A stretch of 53,496 nt of DNA from Novosphingobium sp. (GTDB taxonomy: Bacteria; Pseudomonadota; Alphaproteobacteria; Sphingomonadales; Sphingomonadaceae): contig JADLHU010000056.1 of the NCBI GenBank assembly GCA_020848655.1, forward strand, positions 1 through 53,496. Direction: 5' to 3'. Position numbers and translations under genes: made by a program. Of this stretch, positions 34,173 to 43,118 are shown one piece after another; the first letter of the stretch is position 1; every line of letters begins with the position of its first letter. The notes under the pieces were generated by a model. That model made no database searches. It worked only from the letters and a program-made list of their open reading frames with translations, and was not told the DNA's origin.

Positions 34173-34340
34173 GGGTTTCTCCTGTTCTTCGATGAAGCAA
34201 AGGGTGTCAGAAGGTCTTGCGCCACGGTCGCGCCGCGATCTTGCCGGGCAATGCCGCGATCCGGCCCCGATGATTTCGGCATGCCGTCAAATTGCGCCCG
34301 CCGGACGCATATCGGGCGAACGTGACACGCCTGTGATGGC

Positions 34341-34380
34341 CAAAAGGCACCCGGCCCCGCCGGCACGCGGCGGAACCGGG
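34341..34380 (-). terminator. Intrinsic terminator after the second TonB receptor gene
   Basis: On the minus strand a 13-bp stem (34380-34368 with 34362-34350, two G-U pairs) with a 5-nt loop is followed by TGCCTTTT. It begins 14 nt after the receptor stop. This separates the receptor transcript from the phospholipase gene. Confidence 0.7.
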
Positions 34381-34394
34381 TCAGGCGGGGGTGG

Positions 34395-36575
34395 TCAGAA
34401 GGTCGTGGTATAGGAAACGAAGACGCTGCGCGGCTTGCCCTCGAACGGATAGCCGAAGAAGTATTCGGGGCTGTTCAGCTTGATGTCGCCACGGATATAG
34501 GCCGAACTGAAGCGCATGTTGCCGTAGGCATAACGCTCGGCATAGACCTTGTCGAAGACGTTGACGACGCGCAACTGGAAGCGGTGCTGCCGCTCCTCGC
34601 CCAGCCACAGGCCCAGCGAAGCATTCAGCAGGAAGTAGTTTCCGAAGTTATGGCGCAGCGAACCGCCGACGCCGCCGGTCGCGTATTCGGGCCCCTGATA
34701 GCGCGGGAACAGCGTTACGTGGAAGCGCTGGTCCGGGCTGTTCCAGGCCAGTTGGCCGCCGATCATGTATTCAGGCGTTTCGTTGATCTGCAGCTTCGAC
34801 CCAGCCAGATGCGCCTTCTGCCGGGTGGCGTTCACATTGACCGATAGCGTTTCGCCGATGCGCAAGTTGACGTCCGCAGCCAGGCCCCGGATCTGGGTGA
34901 CGGCGGTGTCGTTGTAATACGTGTTGGGCGTAAGGCCCGACGTGGTCTGGATGCGATTGGTGATGTCGGTCTTGAACCAGCCGAGTTCGGCATCGAAGTA
35001 GACCCCGCCGAAGTCCTTGGCAAAGCCCGCCGCGAAATTGTAGGTCTTGGTTTCCTCGGTCTTGAGATCGGGATTGCCGACGATCGTTGCTTCCTGCCGG
35101 TAAAGCTCGTTGGTCTTGGGCAGGCTATAAGACGTGCCGCCGTTGCCGCGCAGGTAGAAATCGCCGATCGGCTGGCGAAAGCCGAACTTCCAGATCGTCT
35201 TGTGGCCGAAGCTGTCGGCAAAGTCGGTGCGGATGGCGAGCGACAGCTTGGTGTCCGGGCTGAACGGCAGGACCGGGCGAAAATCGGCGTAGAGGCCCGT
35301 CACCGTGTTGCGTTCGGTGCCGATCGGGAAGACCGGATCGGAATCATTCTGATAGGACACCACTTGCACGCCGGCGACGACTTCCAGCGTGTTCGGAATG
35401 TTCAGCGTGTTGCGCAAGTTCAGCCCCATTTCCTTGAAGCCGCTGACCTTGGACGCCGCGCCGAACCCCTTGTTGGGATAAGGCACCGAGCGGCCGGTGG
35501 AATAGCCATAGGCCACCACGCGCGCGGCGTTGGTCGGGTCCGGGCACCCCGTCTTGATCATGCAGATTTCGGCGAAGGTTTCGGTGTTGTTGAGCAACGG
35601 GTTCGACCAGTAACCCGACAGTTCGGTGTAGAGCTTGTCGGACCAGCGGCGATCGAGCGCGAAATCGACGATCGGATAGCGCACGCGGTTGGGCGAGTAC
35701 GTCTCGTTGTCGGGGAAGGCATCCTGGAATTCGATCTGGGTATACTGGCCGCCGATGCGGAACTGGGTCTTGTCATCGGCCTGGAACAGGTACTTGATGC
35801 CCACGTTGCTGCGGTTCAGCGGATATTTCTGGATACCGCCCGAAGCCGCCACGTTATCGACGAAATCCTGCGGCCGGAAGATGCGCGGGCCATCGGTCTG
35901 AATGGTGCCGCCATAGATCATGAAGCTGTGGCGCTTGTCGGCATCGGCGGCGAAACGCGCATTGCCCCACACCTCGCGCGTGTTGAACGATCCGTACTGC
36001 GCGCCGAATTCGATACGATCGGTGCCGTCCGGGCGCTTGGTAACGAGGCTGATCACGCCGATGCCGCCGTTCGAGCCGAAGAACAGGCTGTTGCCGCCCC
36101 GGAACACTTCGGCGCGTTCGATCATGTGCGGGTCGATGGTGGTGGTACCCCAGATTTCCTCGAGCGCCGGGCCGCGATCGTAGAGCGGCACGCCATCGAG
36201 CACGACCAGCGTATCCCGATCGCCGCCGCCATCGAGGCGGATGGTATATTCGCCTTCATCGGGCGAGTAGCCGACATTCGCGCCCTTGATGAGGAACTGG
36301 GCGATCTCGGCGAAATTGGTGGCGCCGGTCGCTTCGATCTGCGCGCGATCGACGATCTGCACGTTGTTGCCGAACGTGATCGCCTCGGCGGCCTGCTGGG
36401 TTGTCTTTTCGCGCTGCCCCGTGACGACGATGCTATCGCGCGCCTGTTCCTCGGCGTCGGAGGCTTCGGAGCCGGCCGCGTCGGCAGCCACAGCATGGGC
36501 CAGCGCGGGCAGAAGGCTGGCGGTAAGCGAAAGCAGCGCAAGCGCCGTCCGGCGCGCAGTGAGCGATTTCATCAT
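34395..36575 (-). CDS. TonB-dependent receptor, MurR/RpiR-linked
   Basis: A 726-residue outer-membrane receptor. Signal peptide ends near LAHAVAADA. The plug has DSIVVTGQREKTTQQAAEAI, FLIKGANVGYSPDEGEYTIR, LVVLDGVPLYDRG and ERAEVFRGGNSLFFGSNGG; the barrel ends GKPRSVFVSYTTTF with the usual terminal Phe. GGGGA lies 7 nt before the first of two ATGs. It diverges from a sugar-phosphate-responsive type regulator across a 199-bp region with an inverted repeat, so expression probably responds to a small sugar- or amino-sugar-phosphate. The transported ligand is not known. The phospholipase C gene downstream is separated by a terminator, so a functional link is weak. Confidence 0.88.
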   Translation of the reverse strand: MMKSLTARRTALALLSLTASLLPALAHAVAADAAGSEASDAEEQARDSIVVTGQREKTTQQAAEAITFGNNVQIVDRAQIEATGATNFAEIAQFLIKGANVGYSPDEGEYTIRLDGGGDRDTLVVLDGVPLYDRGPALEEIWGTTTIDPHMIERAEVFRGGNSLFFGSNGGIGVISLVTKRPDGTDRIEFGAQYGSFNTREVWGNARFAADADKRHSFMIYGGTIQTDGPRIFRPQDFVDNVAASGGIQKYPLNRSNVGIKYLFQADDKTQFRIGGQYTQIEFQDAFPDNETYSPNRVRYPIVDFALDRRWSDKLYTELSGYWSNPLLNNTETFAEICMIKTGCPDPTNAARVVAYGYSTGRSVPYPNKGFGAASKVSGFKEMGLNLRNTLNIPNTLEVVAGVQVVSYQNDSDPVFPIGTERNTVTGLYADFRPVLPFSPDTKLSLAIRTDFADSFGHKTIWKFGFRQPIGDFYLRGNGGTSYSLPKTNELYRQEATIVGNPDLKTEETKTYNFAAGFAKDFGGVYFDAELGWFKTDITNRIQTTSGLTPNTYYNDTAVTQIRGLAADVNLRIGETLSVNVNATRQKAHLAGSKLQINETPEYMIGGQLAWNSPDQRFHVTLFPRYQGPEYATGGVGGSLRHNFGNYFLLNASLGLWLGEERQHRFQLRVVNVFDKVYAERYAYGNMRFSSAYIRGDIKLNSPEYFFGYPFEGKPRSVFVSYTTTF

Positions 36576-36734
36576 CTCTGGTCCCCGTTCCTTGGATCGT
36601 CGGCGCGCCGCCGCCCAGGGCCCGGAAGGAAGGGTCTGGGGCGGTGCGGCTGCCGTCGAGCGGGGGCCTAGGTGGGGGATATGACAGGAAAATGAACGAA
36701 TCTCAACTTCTGCTCTTCTGTCACTGATATTACC

Positions 36735-36766
36735 GCAGTGTTATTTTCATAATCCTGAAACACTGC
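36735..36766. promoter_or_regulatory. Candidate MurR/RpiR operator in the divergent promoter region
   Basis: GCAGTGTT (36735-36742) and AACACTGC (36759-36766) are exact reverse complements with a 16-bp AT-rich spacer. The site lies just upstream of the regulator start at 36775 and 160 bp upstream of the receptor start. Such long-spaced inverted repeats suit dimeric HTH regulators. Autoregulation is likely if the ATG at 36775 is used, because the site would overlap the core promoter. Confidence 0.5.
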
Positions 36767-36774
36767 TATGCAGA

Positions 36775-37722
36775 ATGGATTGCCCCGAAGAGGCGGCAAG
36801 GCATTGGGAAAGGCCATCGATAATCGTGACGGGAGGAGAACAGGGCAGCCCGCCCGACATCGGCGGGAGCCATCGCCCGATAGAGAACGCGCTGGCGAGA
36901 ATCCGTGCATCTCTGCCACAAATGTCCAGAATCGCGACACAAATCGCGGACTATGTGGTGGCCCATCCGCGCGATGTGGTGGGCATGTCGATCACCGAAC
37001 TGGCCGAAGCGGCCGAGGCCAGCGAAGGCAGCGTCATCAATTTCTGCCGCAGCATCGGCCTGAGCGGTTTCCAGCAATTGAAATTGAGCCTGGCTCAGGA
37101 AACCGTCCAGCCGGTCCAATTCATTCACGAAGATCTTGATCGCAGCGACACCACCGCCACAGTCTGCCGCAAGGTGTTTCATTCGGGCATTCAGGCGCTC
37201 AGCGATACGCTTTCGGTGCTTGATCCCACGGCGCTGGCAGTGGCGGTGGAAACGATTCGCGCCGCGCGGCGGGTGGAAATCTACGGCATCGGCTCTTCCG
37301 CCCCGATCGCGGAAGACACCCATTACCGCATGCTTCGCATCGGGCTGGACGCGCGCGTGGTGATCGACAGCCATGTCCAGGCGATCTCGGCATCGCGCTG
37401 CACGCCCGATGTCGCGGTGCTGACGATATCGCATAGCGGCGCGACCAACGAGACGATCGCCGCCACTCGCCTGGCGCGCGAGGCCGGCGCGAAAACCGTT
37501 GTCATCACCAATTTCGGCCGATCCCCGATCCAGGCCTATGCCGATACGGTGCTGTTCACCATGGCCCGCGAAACGCGCTTTCGCACCGAAGCCATGGCCA
37601 GCCGCATCGCCCAGCTTTGCGTGATCGATGCGCTGATCGCCGCGCTGGCGCTGGCCGACTACGACCGATCGACCGAAGCGCTGCGCCAGACATTCGACGT
37701 GCTGTCGATCAAGCGATTCTGA
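36775..37722 (+). CDS. MurR/RpiR family transcriptional regulator
   Basis: A 315-residue regulator. An N-terminal HTH_6 domain (about 40-115: IENALARIRASLPQMSRIA, MSITELAEAAEASEGSVINFCRSIGLSG) is followed by a SIS sugar-phosphate isomerase-like domain (about 145-290: VEIYGIGSSAPIAEDTHYR, VLTISHSGATNETIAATRLA). RpiR-type proteins bind phosphosugars through SIS and act as repressors or activators. The start is uncertain: the ATG at 36775 lacks a clear ribosome site, and the first 35 residues look non-conserved. The divergent receptor gene is the most likely target. It ends 27 nt from the convergent efflux operon. Confidence 0.85.
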   Translation: MDCPEEAARHWERPSIIVTGGEQGSPPDIGGSHRPIENALARIRASLPQMSRIATQIADYVVAHPRDVVGMSITELAEAAEASEGSVINFCRSIGLSGFQQLKLSLAQETVQPVQFIHEDLDRSDTTATVCRKVFHSGIQALSDTLSVLDPTALAVAVETIRAARRVEIYGIGSSAPIAEDTHYRMLRIGLDARVVIDSHVQAISASRCTPDVAVLTISHSGATNETIAATRLAREAGAKTVVITNFGRSPIQAYADTVLFTMARETRFRTEAMASRIAQLCVIDALIAALALADYDRSTEALRQTFDVLSIKRF

Positions 37723-37749
37723 GGATTGGCACGCGCAGCCTGACCGCCG

Positions 37750-39168
37750 TCAACGCCTTTCGGCCGTGCCGGTCCAGCCGCCGCCCAGCGCCTTGACCAG
37801 CGCCGCGTGTGCTTCCAGCGCCTGCCGGCGCGCGATCGCCGCCGCGCGGTCGATGGCGTTGAAGCGCAGTTGCGCCTGGAGCAGGTCGGGCAGCGAATCC
37901 TCGCCCGCGCGCTGTCGCTGACGCGCCAGGTCCAGCGCGGCGGCGCCGCGATCGCGCGCCGCCGAAAGCTCCGCCGCGGCGGCCAGCGCGGCGTTGTAGC
38001 GGTTAAGCGCCGTCTCGCTGTCCGCCAGCGCGCCCAGCACGGCTTGCTCATAAGCCGCAGCGGCGGCATCGGCGCGGGCGTCGGCGGCGCGAATCTGCGC
38101 GCGGATGCGGCCGCCCGCGAAGATCGGCCAGTTCAGCGACGGGCCGATCTGGAAGCGCGTGCTGCCGCCCGATGCGATATCGCCCAGCCCGCGCGCCTGC
38201 TGCCCCACGCCGCCGAGCAGCGACACACGGGGGAACAGGTTGGCGGTTTCCACGCCGACATCGGCCGTCGCCGCCGCCAGTTGCGCTTCGGCGGCGATCA
38301 CATCGGGCCGGCGGCGCAGCACGTCGGAACGCAACCCCGCCGCGATTTGCGCGGGCGGCAGCGGGATCGGGGCGGGCGCCAGCAGTGGTTCAAGCAGCGC
38401 TTCGGGCGGCTGCGCGGTCAGCAGCGCCAGTGCATGGATCGCGGCGCGGATGCGCGCCTGCGCGCCGGGCAGCGCGGCCTCCGCCGTACGCGCCCTCGCC
38501 TCCGCCTCGGCGTCATCACCGCGCGACACTTCGCCAGCGGCAAAGCTCTGGCGCAGCAAGGTGGCGAGCCGGCGCTGCGCATCGGCGTCCGAACGCAGGA
38601 TCGCCGCTTCGGCCTGCGCGCCGCGCAGTTCCGCATAGGCCCGCCCGGTTTCGGCGACGACGCGCAGCCGCACGTCCTGCCGCTGCGCCTCGGCCGCTTC
38701 CACGCGGCGTCCGGCGGCTTCGACCGCGCGGCGCGTCCCGCCCCACAGGTCCGGTTCCCACGACGCATCGAAGCCCGCATCGAACAACGAGAACCGCCGG
38801 TCGAAACCGGGCAGGCTGCCCAGCGGCAATTGCCCGTTCTTCGAAAGCTGCTGCTGCGACGCCGATGTGGCGACGCCGACTTGCGGCAGGCGCCCGCCGT
38901 TGGCCGCATCCAGCCCGGCGCGCGCTTCGCGCAGCCGCGCCTCGGCCTGCTTCAGATCGAGGTTGGCCGCGCCGGCACGCTCGACCAGTTCGACCAGCAC
39001 CGGATCGCCGAGTTCGCGCCACGGTTCGGCATCGGGCGGCGCGGTGGACGCAGCCGGCGTGGCCCAGCCCGCCGCCACGCCGGCCACTGCCGGGCGTTGA
39101 TAGTCCGGCCCGACGGTGCAGGCGCCGAGCAGCGGCAGGAGGATCAAGGCAGGGATGGGAAGGCGCAT
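37750..39168 (-). CDS. NodT-family outer-membrane efflux lipoprotein
   Basis: A 472-residue TolC-like outer-membrane factor. The signal peptide ends in lipobox LLGAC followed by TVGPDYQRP, the standard NodT/OprM opening. Two long coiled-coil repeats (about 60-220 and 270-440) carry the OEP halves: DLKQAEARLREARAGLDAANGG and AAAYEQAVLGALADSETALNRYNAA. It completes a tripartite pump with the HlyD-type adaptor and ABC-2 permeases upstream. It starts 3 nt after the second permease gene, so it belongs to the operon. RND-type partners are not nearby, so pairing with the ABC pump is the simplest reading. Confidence 0.9.
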   Translation of the reverse strand: MRLPIPALILLPLLGACTVGPDYQRPAVAGVAAGWATPAASTAPPDAEPWRELGDPVLVELVERAGAANLDLKQAEARLREARAGLDAANGGRLPQVGVATSASQQQLSKNGQLPLGSLPGFDRRFSLFDAGFDASWEPDLWGGTRRAVEAAGRRVEAAEAQRQDVRLRVVAETGRAYAELRGAQAEAAILRSDADAQRRLATLLRQSFAAGEVSRGDDAEAEARARTAEAALPGAQARIRAAIHALALLTAQPPEALLEPLLAPAPIPLPPAQIAAGLRSDVLRRRPDVIAAEAQLAAATADVGVETANLFPRVSLLGGVGQQARGLGDIASGGSTRFQIGPSLNWPIFAGGRIRAQIRAADARADAAAAAYEQAVLGALADSETALNRYNAALAAAAELSAARDRGAAALDLARQRQRAGEDSLPDLLQAQLRFNAIDRAAAIARRQALEAHAALVKALGGGWTGTAERR

Positions 39169-39171
39169 CGT

Positions 39172-40278
39172 CTACTCCATGCGCGAACGGAACAGGGCCG
39201 AAGCGGCGGCGGTGGTGGCGATCGCGATCAGCACGATCGGCCAGGTGTTCGCCAGCACCTGATCGGCCGGCATCGCCTTGAGGAAAGTCCCCTCGGACAC
39301 GACAAGAAACCAGGCCGGCGGATTGAACCAGGTCACGACCTGCAACCAGCCGGGCATGTTATCGATCGGGCCGGCATAGCCCGACAGGATGATCATCGGC
39401 ACGATGATCGCGAACATACCCAGGAACGCCTGCTGCTGGGTGGCCGAGATCGTCGAGATCAGCATGCCGATGCCCGTCAGCGACAGGAGGTAGAACAGCA
39501 GCGCCAGATAGAACAAGGGCACCGAGCCGGTCAGCGGCACGGCGAACACCAGCGGGGTCAGCACCAGGAACAGCGTTGCATTGAGCAGGCCGACCAGCAC
39601 CGGCGGCACCATCTTGCCCAGCAGGATCTCGTGCGTGCGCAGCGGCGAGACCATGAGCTGATCGAAGGTGCCCAGTTCGCGTTCGCGCGCCACCGATTGC
39701 GCCACCACCGCCAGCGCCGATACCGCGCCGATCACCGCGATCAGCGCCGGCATGACGAACCAGATGTGATTGAGATTGGGATTGAACCAGTGGTTCACGA
39801 CAGCGCCGGGCAAGGCCGGTGGCGCGCGGGCGAGCGCGGTGGCGCCGGTCTCTCCGACGATGCGTTCGACATAGCCCGAAACGATCTGCGCCGCGTTCGA
39901 CCGCCGGCCATCATAGACCGCGCCGATCACCGCCGCGCGCCGCGCCGAGACATTGGCCGAAAAGCCAGGATCGAAACGCAGCGCGACGATAACCTTCTGC
40001 CGGTCGATCGCCTGGCGCAGTTCGGTATCCGAACGCAGCGGCACGATTTCGCGCACGCTGGGGCTGCCGGCCAGCCGCTCCACCACTTCGCGGCTCCACC
40101 GCCCGCCATCGAGATCGAGCACGCCGACGCGGATGTTGTTCACTTCCATCGTGGAGGCGAAGCTGAACAGGAAGAACTGGATCAGCGGCGGCGCGACCAG
40201 GATCAGCCGGGCGCGCGGATCGCGCAGCACCGCCAGCAATTCCTTGACGATGATCGCCCGCAGGCGCGGCCCGATCAT
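39172..40278 (-). CDS. ABC-2 transporter permease (YbhR/YhhJ-like), second subunit
   Basis: A 368-residue ABC-2 permease. One N-terminal TM (about 20-45) precedes a large periplasmic domain (about 50-170), and five TMs fill the C-terminal half (VMPALIAVIGAVSALAVVAQ to the last near TWPIVLIAIATTAAASAL). The mid-segment SVARERELGTFDQLMVSPLR is the family's cytoplasmic coupling region. The ATG at 40278 overlaps the preceding permease stop (ATGA). Together with the first permease it forms the heterodimeric membrane part. The frame extends to 40308 but without homologous sequence. Confidence 0.88.
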   Translation of the reverse strand: MIGPRLRAIIVKELLAVLRDPRARLILVAPPLIQFFLFSFASTMEVNNIRVGVLDLDGGRWSREVVERLAGSPSVREIVPLRSDTELRQAIDRQKVIVALRFDPGFSANVSARRAAVIGAVYDGRRSNAAQIVSGYVERIVGETGATALARAPPALPGAVVNHWFNPNLNHIWFVMPALIAVIGAVSALAVVAQSVARERELGTFDQLMVSPLRTHEILLGKMVPPVLVGLLNATLFLVLTPLVFAVPLTGSVPLFYLALLFYLLSLTGIGMLISTISATQQQAFLGMFAIIVPMIILSGYAGPIDNMPGWLQVVTWFNPPAWFLVVSEGTFLKAMPADQVLANTWPIVLIAIATTAAASALFRSRME

Positions 40279-41411
40279 GCGATCCGCCGTTTCGTGGCGT
40301 GCACACACAAGGCGAACAGAACGACACCGAAAGCCAGCAGAACCCCCATATTGGGCAGGAAGAGGCGCCAGTCATCGCCGGCGATGAACACGGTCTGCAA
40401 CTGCGGGATCAGATAGCGCGCCGGCACGATGTAGGTCAGCGCCTGGATCACGCGCGGCATCGAGGAAATTTCGAAGACGAAACCCGACAGCAGCATCGTG
40501 GGCAGGAACGCGGTCAGCAGTGCGACCTGGCTGGCGACGAACTGGTTCTTGAGCGCGGCCGAGATCAGCAGCCCCTGCCCCAGCGCCGGCACGAGGTAGA
40601 CCGACGAGATCGCGAAGAGCGCGAAGACCGAACCGCGAAACGGCACGGCGAACACCGTCACCGCCAGCAGCGCGCACAGCGTCATCGAAACGAGGCCGAG
40701 CAGGAAGTAGGGGATCACCTTGCTGAGCAGGAATTCGCCCATGCCGATCGGCGTGGCCATCAGCGCTTCCATCGTGCCGCGTTCCCATTCGCGCGCGACG
40801 ACCAGCGCGGTGAGCAGCGAACCGATCATCGTCATCACCACCGCGATCGCGCCGGGCACCAGGAAATTGCGGCTGGCGAGTTCGGGATTGAACCAGAAGC
40901 GCGCGGACACCTGGATCGGCGGGCGCAGGGCGCGGCCGCTATCGCGGGCTTGCGATGCGGCCCAGGTGGCGCGTTCGCCTTCGGCATAGGCGGCGGCGAA
41001 GCTGGCGGTGTTGGGCAGCGCGCCATCGGTAACGATCTGGATCGTGCCGCCGCCGCGCGCCACCTGACGGCCGAAATCCTGTGGAATGACCACGATCGCG
41101 CGGATATCGCCGCCGACAAGACGGTGCTCCAGTTCGGCCAGCGAACCCGTCGCGCGGACATCGAAATAGCGCGAACGCTGATAGGCCCCCGCCAGCGATC
41201 GCGCGGCGGCGCTATCATCCTGCAAGGACAGGCCGATCCGCGTGTGCGCGGCATCGAGGTTGACCCCGTATCCCATCAGGAACAGCAGGATCACCGGCAG
41301 CAGGAAGGCGATCAGGAACGTGGACGGATCGCGCACGATCTGCCGCGCTTCCTTGGCCAGCATGCTGGCGAAGCGGCGGCCGCGCATGGCCGCGCTGATG
41401 CCTTCGTTCAT
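40275..41411 (-). CDS. ABC-2 transporter permease (YbhS/YhhJ-like), first subunit
   Basis: A 378-residue ABC-2 permease with the same plan as its partner: N-terminal TM (DPSTFLIAFLLPVILLFLMG), periplasmic domain to about 180, then five TMs with the coupling segment VVAREWERGTMEALMATPIG. It overlaps the ATPase gene upstream by ATGA and the second permease downstream by ATGA. Transport direction is export, as for all ABC-2 systems with adaptor and outer-membrane factor. The substrate cannot be read from the sequence; homologous YbhFSR exports cations and cefoperazone-like drugs in E. coli. Confidence 0.88.
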   Translation of the reverse strand: MNEGISAAMRGRRFASMLAKEARQIVRDPSTFLIAFLLPVILLFLMGYGVNLDAAHTRIGLSLQDDSAAARSLAGAYQRSRYFDVRATGSLAELEHRLVGGDIRAIVVIPQDFGRQVARGGGTIQIVTDGALPNTASFAAAYAEGERATWAASQARDSGRALRPPIQVSARFWFNPELASRNFLVPGAIAVVMTMIGSLLTALVVAREWERGTMEALMATPIGMGEFLLSKVIPYFLLGLVSMTLCALLAVTVFAVPFRGSVFALFAISSVYLVPALGQGLLISAALKNQFVASQVALLTAFLPTMLLSGFVFEISSMPRVIQALTYIVPARYLIPQLQTVFIAGDDWRLFLPNMGVLLAFGVVLFALCVHATKRRIA

Positions 41412-43117
41412 GCCGCCTCCCGCCTGGCATCGGACGCCTCGATCAGCGCGATGAAGGCGTCTTCCATCGTCGCGTCGGGGCGGCCGACCAGCGCTTTCAA
41501 ATCATCGGGCGTGCCGGTGGCGATCTGTTCGGCGCGGTAGATCAGCGCGATGGCATCGCAATATTCGGCTTCATCCATGAAGTGCGTGGTGACCAGCACG
41601 GCGACGCCCTTTTCCACCAGCCCATTGATGTGCGTCCAGAATTCGCGCCGCACGATCGGGTCCACGCCCGATGTCGGCTCGTCCAGGAACAGCACCGGCG
41701 GGCGGTGCAGCACCGCGCAGGCCAGCGCGAGCCGCTGCTTGTAGCCGAGCGGCAGCGTGCCGCTGTTGACGGCGGCGTAGCGTTCCAGATGGAACGTCTC
41801 GATCGCCTGCGCCACCGCTTCCTGCGCGTCACCGCCCGACAGGCCATAGGCGCCGGCGAAGAAATCGAGGTTCTGCCGCACCGAAAGATCGCCATAGAGC
41901 GAGAATTTCTGCGCCATGTAGCCCAGCGACTGGCGCGCTTCGGCGCGCGCGCGGCGCAAGTCGTGCCCATCGACCGTGCCCGTGCCCGCCGTGGGGGAAA
42001 GCAGCCCGCACAGCATCTTGAACGTGGTCGATTTGCCCGCGCCATTGGGGCCCAGCAGCCCGAAGACCTGCCCGCGCTGCACCGAGAAATTGATATCGCG
42101 CGCGGCGGTGAAATCGCCGAAGCGCTTGGTCAGGCCTTGCGCCTCGATCGCGGCATGGCCGCTTTCGGGGATCACCGGATAGCGCTGCGCCAGATCCGAA
42201 ACGCCGCCCGGCCCGCCGCCCAGCAGATCGATGAAGGCGTCCTCGAAGCGCGGCTGGGCGGGCACCAGCGGCTGGGTTCCGCCCAGATCCGCAACCGGCG
42301 GCACGGGCGCGCCCGCGCGCAGCATCAGGCGGATGGCATCGCCCTGCACCGCGCCATCGGCGATGTCCGGGTGGGCCAGCGCCTCGCGCAGCGCGGCGCG
42401 CCGCCGCGCCGCCGGGATCGGCAGGCGGACGATGCGATCGTCCAGCCGCGCGGTCAGTTCGCCCGGCGGACCGGAATGGAGCATGCGGCCTTCGCTCAGC
42501 AGGAACACCGTGTCGCACTTTTCGGCTTCATCGAGGTAGGCGGTGGACCACAGCACGCCGATGCCACCGCCCGCCAGTTCGCGGACCATGGCCCACAGTT
42601 CGCGCCGCGATACCGGATCGACGCCGACGCCCGGCTCGTCGAGCAGCAGCAGCAGCGGTTCGCGCACCAGCGCGCAGGCCAGCCCCAGCTTCTGCTTCAT
42701 GCCGCCCGAAAGCTTGCCCGCCAGCCGGCCCTGGAAGCGCGCCAGATCGGTGAATTCGAGCAGCAAGGCAAAGCGCGCCGCGCGCTCGTCCAGCGGCAGC
42801 GCGCGCAGATCGGCATAGAGCCGCAGGTTTTCCGCCACGGTCAGGTCTTCGTAAAGGCCGAAGCGCTGCGGCAGGTAGCCGATCCTGCTGCGATCGGCCT
42901 GGGTGGCCGGGCGTCCGCCCACGGTGGCGGTGCCGGCATCGGGATCGATCAGGCCCGCCAGGATGCGGATCATCGTGGTCTTGCCCGCGCCATCCGGGCC
43001 GACCAGCCCGGTCATGCGGCCCGGTTCGATGGCGATGTCCACGCCGTCCAGCGCGGGCAGGCCCGTTGCCGCGAACCGCTTGACGATGCCGTGCGCGCGG
43101 GCGACCGGTTCGGCCAT
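41408..43117 (-). CDS. ABC transporter ATPase with two nucleotide-binding domains (YbhF-like)
   Basis: A 569-residue fused ATPase. Domain 1 (about 8-235) has Walker A GPDGAGKTT, signature LSGGMKQKLGLACAL and Walker B LLLLLDEPGVGVDP. Domain 2 (about 325-560) has Walker A GPNGAGKST and Walker B VLFLDEPTSGVDP; its signature region reads LPLGYKQRLALACAVLH and lacks the normal LSGG, a common degeneration in this family. One strong and one degenerate composite site are therefore expected. It starts 1 nt before the HlyD stop boundary and overlaps the permease downstream by 4 nt. Confidence 0.92.
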   Translation of the reverse strand: MAEPVARAHGIVKRFAATGLPALDGVDIAIEPGRMTGLVGPDGAGKTTMIRILAGLIDPDAGTATVGGRPATQADRSRIGYLPQRFGLYEDLTVAENLRLYADLRALPLDERAARFALLLEFTDLARFQGRLAGKLSGGMKQKLGLACALVREPLLLLLDEPGVGVDPVSRRELWAMVRELAGGGIGVLWSTAYLDEAEKCDTVFLLSEGRMLHSGPPGELTARLDDRIVRLPIPAARRRAALREALAHPDIADGAVQGDAIRLMLRAGAPVPPVADLGGTQPLVPAQPRFEDAFIDLLGGGPGGVSDLAQRYPVIPESGHAAIEAQGLTKRFGDFTAARDINFSVQRGQVFGLLGPNGAGKSTTFKMLCGLLSPTAGTGTVDGHDLRRARAEARQSLGYMAQKFSLYGDLSVRQNLDFFAGAYGLSGGDAQEAVAQAIETFHLERYAAVNSGTLPLGYKQRLALACAVLHRPPVLFLDEPTSGVDPIVRREFWTHINGLVEKGVAVLVTTHFMDEAEYCDAIALIYRAEQIATGTPDDLKALVGRPDATMEDAFIALIEASDARREAA

Positions 43118-43118
43118 G

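Noticed and set aside
32034..36575. Phospholipase C and the second TonB receptor as one operon
   Set aside because: A strong hairpin with T-run (34341-34380) separates them, and a 222-bp gap leaves room for a separate promoter.
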